Shown here: positions 44,412 through 49,352 of the stretch, in pieces | Numbering within the stretch: the first letter of the stretch is position 1 | Layout of the letters: the number at the start of each line of letters is the position of its first letter | Assembly: GCA_017882265.1 (NCBI GenBank) | Contig: JADGPW010000079.1 | Coordinates: 1 to 49,352, forward strand | Source of the DNA: Chitinophagaceae bacterium | Lineage (GTDB): Bacteria; Bacteroidota; Bacteroidia; Chitinophagales; Chitinophagaceae | Direction: 5' to 3' | DNA: 49,352 bases | The notes under the pieces: model-generated | Database searches by the model: none | Told to the model about the DNA's origin: nothing | What the model saw: only the letters and a program-made list of their open reading frames with translations | Position numbers and translations under genes: made by a program

Positions 44412-45518
44412 CTAATTTACTTTCTTATCGCAGCCAAATATCTCGCATAGTTTTTCATCCAGGGCGGGGCCCCTTAAGTTTTTAGCCACAATCTTGCCTT
44501 TCGGATCTACCAGGATATTCTGTGGGATGGCCTGGATATGATAAATCTTGGCGACCGCGTTATCCCAGAACTGGAGATCGCTGACATGGGTCCAGGTCAG
44601 GGTATCTGTATTGATCGCTTCCAGCCACCTGCTTTTTTGCCCAGGTCTGTCAAGCGATACTCCCAATACAGTAAAATTCTTATTGCTGAACTGTTGGAAA
44701 TTTCTCACTACATTAGGATTCTCTGCCCGGCAGGGGCCGCACCAACTGGCCCAGAAATCAACCAGTACATATTTACCCCTGAAAGAAGATAATGATACCG
44801 GGTTGCCGCTGGTATCTGCCTGTGTAAAATCAATAGCCTGCGTACCCACCGCACCGATCTTCTTTTCTGCAATAAATCCCTGGAGTTGTTTCCCTGTCTG
44901 AGAATTCTTTACCACAGCATCCAGTAAATTGAACCTGTTCTCCAACACCACAATGTCTTCGTTAAACTGGAATGTGTTGTTTAGCACAAATGCAGCCACT
45001 AAGGAGTGGCGTTTGGCTTCCACAAATTTATCGATCTGTTTTTGCAGCCCCTGTTGCATGGCCGTGTACGTGATCGTTAGTGAGTCCCGCCCCGAACCGG
45101 GAACCATATTATTGATCGAATTGGCCAATGCGCTTAATTGCTGCGCCAGCGGTAGAAATACACTGGTAAAATCAGTGAAATCCTTTTGAGAGGCCGAACC
45201 TGTTATTTCATAAGTGGGAGGCTGTACATTCTTGCATTTAAAGTAAATTTTCGTATTCTCCACATAGATCTCAATGGGTTTATTTTCACCAATGACCAGG
45301 AAGCAAAGAACAGGTTCAGCTAAATTTCCTTTTAATTCAAATTTTGCATTCAGCAGTTTCGCAGAAGCGGTTTCCGTGTTCTCCCCATTCTTGAATAACC
45401 GGATCGGTGTACCCTCCGGGTATCCATCGAGCTTGCCTTCAATAGTAAACCCCTTGCCAGTTGTTTGCGCATTGACCAGGAGTGGAAATAACAAAAAAAC
45501 AAGAAACATTTTTTTCAT
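44412..45518 (-). CDS. DUF4369-TlpA family thiol-disulfide oxidoreductase
   Basis: A 368-residue exported protein. Signal peptide MKKMFLVFLLFPLLVNAQ; ATG at 45524 is an alternative. DUF4369 (about 22-130: FTIEGKLDGYPEGTPIRLFK) is followed by a helical linker and an AhpC-TSA/Redoxin domain (about 230-368) with active site DFWASWCGPCRAENPNV and cis-Pro IQAIPQNILVDP. This two-domain build is typical of Bacteroidota and is thought to act in periplasmic thiol redox. It is the second TlpA-type protein in the window, with a WCGPC rather than a WCPPC site. Confidence 0.93.
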   Translation of the reverse strand: MKKMFLVFLLFPLLVNAQTTGKGFTIEGKLDGYPEGTPIRLFKNGENTETASAKLLNAKFELKGNLAEPVLCFLVIGENKPIEIYVENTKIYFKCKNVQPPTYEITGSASQKDFTDFTSVFLPLAQQLSALANSINNMVPGSGRDSLTITYTAMQQGLQKQIDKFVEAKRHSLVAAFVLNNTFQFNEDIVVLENRFNLLDAVVKNSQTGKQLQGFIAEKKIGAVGTQAIDFTQADTSGNPVSLSSFRGKYVLVDFWASWCGPCRAENPNVVRNFQQFSNKNFTVLGVSLDRPGQKSRWLEAINTDTLTWTHVSDLQFWDNAVAKIYHIQAIPQNILVDPKGKIVAKNLRGPALDEKLCEIFGCDKKVN

Positions 45519-45593
45519 ACGCATCAATTGATAGACGATACGGGTTAATGGAATAATGTACAAATTTATAAAAATGGAACGGATAGCAAAAAC

Positions 45594-46376
45594 TCATCGG
45601 CCGTTTATGGATGAAAGGAAAGATTTTGTGGCTGCCTTAACATCCCTTGCCTGTTCCAGCGCCTTGATATAAGCGCTGCCAATGATCGCCCCGTCGGCAT
45701 AGGAACAGGCCATTTCAAAGCTTGCCCTGTCCTTGATCCCAAAACCAACCAGTACCGGGTTCTGAAGATGCATCTCCTTCAGCCGTTGAAGATAATCAAT
45801 TACATGTGACATATTATTATCGACGCCCGTGGTGGAGGAAGAAGAAACCGCATACAGGAACCCGCTGCTGAGCTGGTCTAATTTCCTGATCCTTTCCTCT
45901 GAAGTTTCAGGGGTTACCAGGAATATGAAATCCAACCCATGTTTTTTAATGATGGGACCGTATTCTGTTTCAAATTCATATTCAGGCAGATCGGGAATGA
46001 TCAGGCCATCCACTCCCACCTCGGCAGCCTCCTGGCAGAATTTTTCAAACCCATATTGCAAAACCGGATTCATGTAACCCATTAATAGAACCCCCAAACC
46101 CCCTAAAGGGGGCTTACGAAAATCCTTTAGTTGCTCAAATAGTTTGGCAATTGTCATTCCATTAGCAAGTGCAACAGAACTACTATTTTGAATGACCGGG
46201 CCATCTGCTAATGGATCACTGTAGGGCATACCGATTTCGATAATATCTGCTCTATTTTCCTGTAGAGCTTTCATTACCTCCAATATTGAATTCAATTGTG
46301 GGTAGCCTGCGGTGCAGTACACATTCATAACATTGCCCTTCTTTTTTGCTATTATTTCTGCTATTCTGTTATTCAT
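45594..46376 (-). CDS. trpA: tryptophan synthase alpha chain
   Basis: A 260-residue TIM-barrel enzyme cleaving indole-3-glycerol phosphate to indole and glyceraldehyde-3-phosphate; indole is channelled to TrpB. Catalytic E47 (IIEIGMPYSDP) and D58 (LADGPVIQ) are present, and GVDGLIIPDLP, FGIKDRASF and GAIIGSAYIK complete the phosphate site. Residues 88-95 (KPPLGGLG) are encoded by a CCCCCTAAAGGGGG palindrome (46099-46112) and neighbouring C-tract inside the gene, about two residues longer than the usual loop between helix 2 and the LMGY strand. The enzyme should still fold. It follows trpB by 113 bp, where another inverted repeat lies. Confidence 0.96.
   Translation of the reverse strand: MNNRIAEIIAKKKGNVMNVYCTAGYPQLNSILEVMKALQENRADIIEIGMPYSDPLADGPVIQNSSSVALANGMTIAKLFEQLKDFRKPPLGGLGVLLMGYMNPVLQYGFEKFCQEAAEVGVDGLIIPDLPEYEFETEYGPIIKKHGLDFIFLVTPETSEERIRKLDQLSSGFLYAVSSSSTTGVDNNMSHVIDYLQRLKEMHLQNPVLVGFGIKDRASFEMACSYADGAIIGSAYIKALEQARDVKAATKSFLSSINGR
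46099..46112. repeat. in-frame palindrome inside trpA
   Basis: CCCCCTAAAGGGGG (6-bp arms, 2-nt loop), with a further C-tract alongside (46091-46095). It resembles a palindrome widespread in Bacteroidota intergenic regions. Confidence 0.8.
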
Positions 46377-46390
46377 TGAAAAACTTTAAA

Positions 46391-46480
46391 TTCTATGTGT
46401 ATATTTCTATGTGCCTATGATACTATGTGGTTTAATTTTTTTACCACATAGAACATAGGAACATAGGGCTTCACATAGAA
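46391..46480. repeat. ACATAG-type inverted repeat between trpB and trpA
   Basis: Outer arms TTCTATGTG (46391-46399) / CACATAGAA (46472-46480) are perfect. Inner imperfect arms at about 46407-46431 and 46442-46467, built from ACATAG units, flank a T-rich loop. It would form a long hairpin in the mRNA between the two cistrons. Confidence 0.8.
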
Positions 46481-46489
46481 AACCCAATC

Positions 46490-47695
46490 TTACAAATTAT
46501 CTGGCATCATCTCCTTCATATAAGTCGCTAAATCTTTATCGCCTCTCCCACTCAAACAGATAACAACTTTATCATCCATACTAAAGTTCAGTTGTTTCAA
46601 TACTGCTAAAGCATGTGCTGTTTCCAATGCAGGAATGATCCCTTCCAGTCTGGCTAGCTCAAAAGCAGCCTCCAAAGCTTCTTGATCAGTTGCACTTAAA
46701 AATTTTGCTCTCACGGTTTTAAATAAATTAGCATGCAGGGGCCCGATGCCTGGATAATCCAGCCCCGCGGAAATACTATGCGGTTCCGTCACCTGTCCGT
46801 CTTCTGTTTGCATTAATAAACTTTTACTCCCGTGCAGAATACCCGGCTTGCCTAATTGTGTCGTGGCAGCACTATGACCGCTGTCCAAACCTAAACCTGC
46901 TGCTTCTACGGCAATCAGTTGTACGGACGACTCATCCAGGAAATGGTAGAAGGAACCAGCAGCATTACTGCCACCACCTACGCAAGCCATTACATGTGTG
47001 GGCAATTCACTACCGGTTTTTTCTTTCAACTGTATTCTTATTTCTTCGCTGATCACTGATTGAAATCGGGCGACCATGTCAGGGTAAGGATGCGGACCTA
47101 CTACACTGCCGATGATATAATGCGTATCGCTGGGATGATTGATCCAGTCCCGGATCGCTTCATTGGTAGCGTCTTTTAATGTTTTACTTCCTGAAATGAC
47201 CGGCATCACGGTAGCTCCCAGCATTTTCATTCTTGCCACGTTTGGCGACTGTCGTTCAATATCTTTTTCACCCATATATACAACGCACTCCACTCCTTTC
47301 AATGCGCATACAGTGGCTGTAGCCACCCCATGCTGACCGGCGCCTGTCTCTGCGATGATCCTTGTCTTCCCCAATCGCCCGGCTAATAATATTTGCCCAA
47401 TGGTATTGTTGATCTTATGCGCGCCGGTATGACAAAGGTCTTCTCTCTTTAAATAAATTGTTGTGTGATATCGATCACTTAATCGTTTTGCAAAATATAA
47501 GGGTGTGGGCCGCCCTGCATAATCTTTTAATAGCTCCCGAAATTCCTTTTGAAAACCAGGTTCATAAATAATGTCGAGGTAATTTGTTCTTAACTCTTCT
47601 ACATTCCGGTGTAGCATCTCCGGAATGTAAGCGCCGCCAAAAGGACCATAGTAGCCATGCTCGTTTGGGTGTTGATATGAATTACTACCCGTCAT
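46490..47695 (-). CDS. trpB: tryptophan synthase beta chain
   Basis: A 401-residue PLP enzyme joining indole and serine to tryptophan. HTGAHKINN carries the PLP lysine; [38 protein letters not shown] (phosphate-binding loop), [13 protein letters not shown] and [12 protein letters not shown] are all standard. Length is typical of the TrpB1 type, which partners TrpA. Its ATG overlaps the stop of the unknown upstream gene as ATGA, so translation is coupled to that gene. Confidence 0.98.
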   Translation of the reverse strand: MTGSNSYQHPNEHGYYGPFGGAYIPEMLHRNVEELRTNYLDIIYEPGFQKEFRELLKDYAGRPTPLYFAKRLSDRYHTTIYLKREDLCHTGAHKINNTIGQILLAGRLGKTRIIAETGAGQHGVATATVCALKGVECVVYMGEKDIERQSPNVARMKMLGATVMPVISGSKTLKDATNEAIRDWINHPSDTHYIIGSVVGPHPYPDMVARFQSVISEEIRIQLKEKTGSELPTHVMACVGGGSNAAGSFYHFLDESSVQLIAVEAAGLGLDSGHSAATTQLGKPGILHGSKSLLMQTEDGQVTEPHSISAGLDYPGIGPLHANLFKTVRAKFLSATDQEALEAAFELARLEGIIPALETAHALAVLKQLNFSMDDKVVICLSGRGDKDLATYMKEMMPDNL

Positions 47696-48636
47696 TTCTG
47701 TTTTGATAAACTTTTCATCTTTATTCCCTGAAAAATCTTATACAATAAACTTAATCCATAAGTACCATGCATCCCATAATCAGAAATTCGTTTCACCGTC
47801 CCCTTATAATAAACTTCTGTTTCAGCCGTACTGAGATCAGTTATATAGTTAAGAGCATACTCAGACCGAAGATTTGGAAAATTTATATACCCTAAAATTG
47901 CTCTAAGGCTTTCAATCGTTTCACAATCTGCAATTGATTTATACATATTATTTGTCCAACCTGCAGAATCAATATTAGAAGCATATTTATCACGATAAAG
48001 TTTAATAGTTCCGGTACTTGAAATAACGATTTTGGGGACCTGAATAACACCCACCCAGTTGGAAATATTTATATAGACAATTGAATCAAAATCCAATTTT
48101 TCATCTGCTTTTGTATTGTATTCGGCGAAACCACCAAACTTATAGATCAGGGTGTCCTGCCTGTAACTTTTCCTGATATTAAATTCAAATTCATTTCGGT
48201 TAAGGGAATTTATTAATAACAAATTCAAATTGTTCAACTGGTATGTCCGTATACCACTTGGATACTCAATTGAAAGGATGCTTCCTGGCTGATCACATGA
48301 TATAGAATCTCCCTTTTGTGAAATAAAAGACAGTGTAGCAAATGAATTATTTATTTTACCCGAAAAGATCAGGTCGGTTTTTCCATCATTGTTAAAATCC
48401 GACTTTATCCATTTATTTTTCGTAAGGGAATCGATATATTTCTTATCCTCTTCCCTAAAAGATCGCATAGAAACTACATCCAATATATCAACACCAACTT
48501 TTTCCCAGTGCATATTATATTTCCTGTTATAAGATTCCACAAACTTAACCGCATCTTCATCATTCTTTATAGCATCAATGCTCATCTGGCAAAATGAGCT
48601 AACCGGGAAAAATAAGAAGGCGAAGACAAATCTCAT
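47692..48636 (-). CDS. unknown secreted protein inserted in the trp operon
   Basis: A 314-residue protein. ATG at 48636 ([17 protein letters not shown]) gives a signal peptide; the frame is open 16 codons further. The mature part begins with a helical region, then [16 protein letters not shown], an FG-GAP/VCBS-like calcium-loop pattern, then a beta-rich body, and ends with [37 protein letters not shown] cannot name a family. The gene looks more A+T-rich than its neighbours. It has no plausible role in tryptophan synthesis yet shares the ATGA overlap with trpB. Confidence 0.7.
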   Translation of the reverse strand: MRFVFAFLFFPVSSFCQMSIDAIKNDEDAVKFVESYNRKYNMHWEKVGVDILDVVSMRSFREEDKKYIDSLTKNKWIKSDFNNDGKTDLIFSGKINNSFATLSFISQKGDSISCDQPGSILSIEYPSGIRTYQLNNLNLLLINSLNRNEFEFNIRKSYRQDTLIYKFGGFAEYNTKADEKLDFDSIVYINISNWVGVIQVPKIVISSTGTIKLYRDKYASNIDSAGWTNNMYKSIADCETIESLRAILGYINFPNLRSEYALNYITDLSTAETEVYYKGTVKRISDYGMHGTYGLSLLYKIFQGIKMKSLSKQK

Positions 48637-48708
48637 ATGTATTGATTTTCCTTTGGCATTATTCATCTTACGAACCTCTGGCACAAATTCCTAATCCCTA
48701 ATTCCCAA

Positions 48709-49344
48709 TTACATCTTCAACCCCTGTTTAAACTGCAACACCGCCCCCATATCCTTCACTCCCGGGCTTTTTTCAAACCTGCTGTTGATGTCAATCCCAA
48801 AAAAATCGGGATGATGGAAAGCTTTTATTTTTGCCGCATCTTCCGGGCCGATACCGCCACTTAAAAAGAAAGGCTTTTCAATTTTTGCTTTGCTTAAAAT
48901 ACTCCAGTCAAATGACAGGCCCGATCCCCCCAAGCTTTCTTTTTGTCCATCGGTATCAAAAAGATAATAATCACAAACCCCATCATAAGGCTGAACCAGT
49001 TCGTCTATATTGGTGCCAGCACCGGTGCCGATCCGAAAAACTTTTATCACTTCAATATCCTGGGAAAGGTCCTCGCAAAGTCCGGGACTCTCATCGCCAT
49101 GCAATTGTATAATATCAAGGGCATACTCATCCACCAGGGCGAGGATATCTTCGTATTCTGCATTGACAAAGACACCCACTTTCTTGATATCAAGATCTGC
49201 TTTCTTTAATTCTTTACCATTGATTTTATCTTTCATATACCGGGGTGAATCTTTATAAAAGTTCAGCCCGGCAAACTCAATTTCAATTCCTTCCAGTTGA
49301 TGTAATTGTTTCATCGAAGTGATACCGCAGACTTTAATGTTCAT
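48709..49344 (-). CDS. trpF: phosphoribosylanthranilate isomerase
   Basis: A 211-residue TIM-barrel enzyme isomerising phosphoribosylanthranilate to CdRP in tryptophan synthesis. MNIKVCGIT holds the catalytic Cys, followed by FAGLNFYKDSPRYM, DIIQLHGDES, LFDTDGQKESLGGSGLSFDW with the catalytic Asp, PFFLSGGI and FGIDINSRFE. Complete, starting 8 bp from the window edge; trpC/trpD presumably lie beyond. Same strand as trpB and trpA, separated from trpB by the unknown secreted gene. Confidence 0.97.
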   Translation of the reverse strand: MNIKVCGITSMKQLHQLEGIEIEFAGLNFYKDSPRYMKDKINGKELKKADLDIKKVGVFVNAEYEDILALVDEYALDIIQLHGDESPGLCEDLSQDIEVIKVFRIGTGAGTNIDELVQPYDGVCDYYLFDTDGQKESLGGSGLSFDWSILSKAKIEKPFFLSGGIGPEDAAKIKAFHHPDFFGIDINSRFEKSPGVKDMGAVLQFKQGLKM

Positions 49345-49352
49345 AGATTTTG

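Overview
The window looks like a chromosomal segment of a Bacteroidota bacterium, most likely family Chitinophagaceae. The signs are Bacteroidota-type -7 boxes (TAnnTTTG) ahead of sucC, ahcY and a GNAT gene, weak or absent Shine-Dalgarno sequences, several TTG/GTG starts, the T9SS/gliding gene porW/sprE, an HYC_CC_PP protein, a DUF4369-TlpA protein, a Bacteroidota-type putative porin, and many short palindromic intergenic repeats. Species cannot be fixed from the sequence alone.

Layout. 1-1.6 kb (minus): a TlpA thioredoxin, a periplasmic HMA-like Cys-rich protein and an HYC_CC_PP protein, perhaps a metal/redox group. 1.7-6.9 kb (minus): putative porin, purine nucleoside phosphorylase, an unknown lipoprotein and an outer-membrane barrel. 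7.0-8.2 kb: sucC. 8.4-12.5 kb: a tandem pair of class III nucleotide cyclase/TolB-like/TPR genes, the first decayed by a frameshift and a lost catalytic Arg. 12.5-13.2 kb (minus): an orphan Cap15-like (two-TM plus beta-barrel) cyclic-nucleotide effector, convergent with the intact cyclase. 13.4-16.2 kb: a Tat-type lipoprotein, a truncated tRNA-like sequence with terminator, and a DUF4139 (mucoidy-inhibitor-A-like) protein with an inserted carboxypeptidase-regulatory-like domain.

16.2-18.9 kb: a GNAT gene, then a coupled minus-strand operon (M23-less membrane stalk, bactofilin, AtpZ, membrane protein, SprT-like). It is divergent from porW/sprE, which is followed by a class A PBP (19.1-24.7 kb). 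24.7-25.4 kb is a gene-free block of hairpin repeats. 25.5-29.0 kb: GNAT, degenerate M23-like protein, small conserved protein, ahcY and a degenerate HATPase-like protein. 29.3-32.3 kb: a frameshifted MpaB-family oxygenase gene and a gamma-glutamyltransferase bracketed by two oppositely oriented ~130-bp palindromic elements. 32.3-35.6 kb: unknown secreted protein, TMEM175-like channel, thioredoxin and DUF2452 genes. 35.6-39.0 kb: GH27 alpha-galactosidase, pdxJ and a VOC gene, tightly packed. 39-45.5 kb: a lipoprotein, a secreted TPR-CHAT protein, a DUF2911-TPR protein, a small secreted protein and a DUF4369-TlpA protein. 45.6-49.3 kb (minus): trpF, an unknown secreted protein, trpB and trpA.

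What stands out: the cyclase pair next to an orphan Cap15-like effector; the tRNA-like fragment; palindromic repeats sitting flush against stop codons, one of them inside trpA in frame; and a foreign-looking gene inside the trp operon. No rRNA, complete tRNA, CRISPR array, IS element or prophage was seen.
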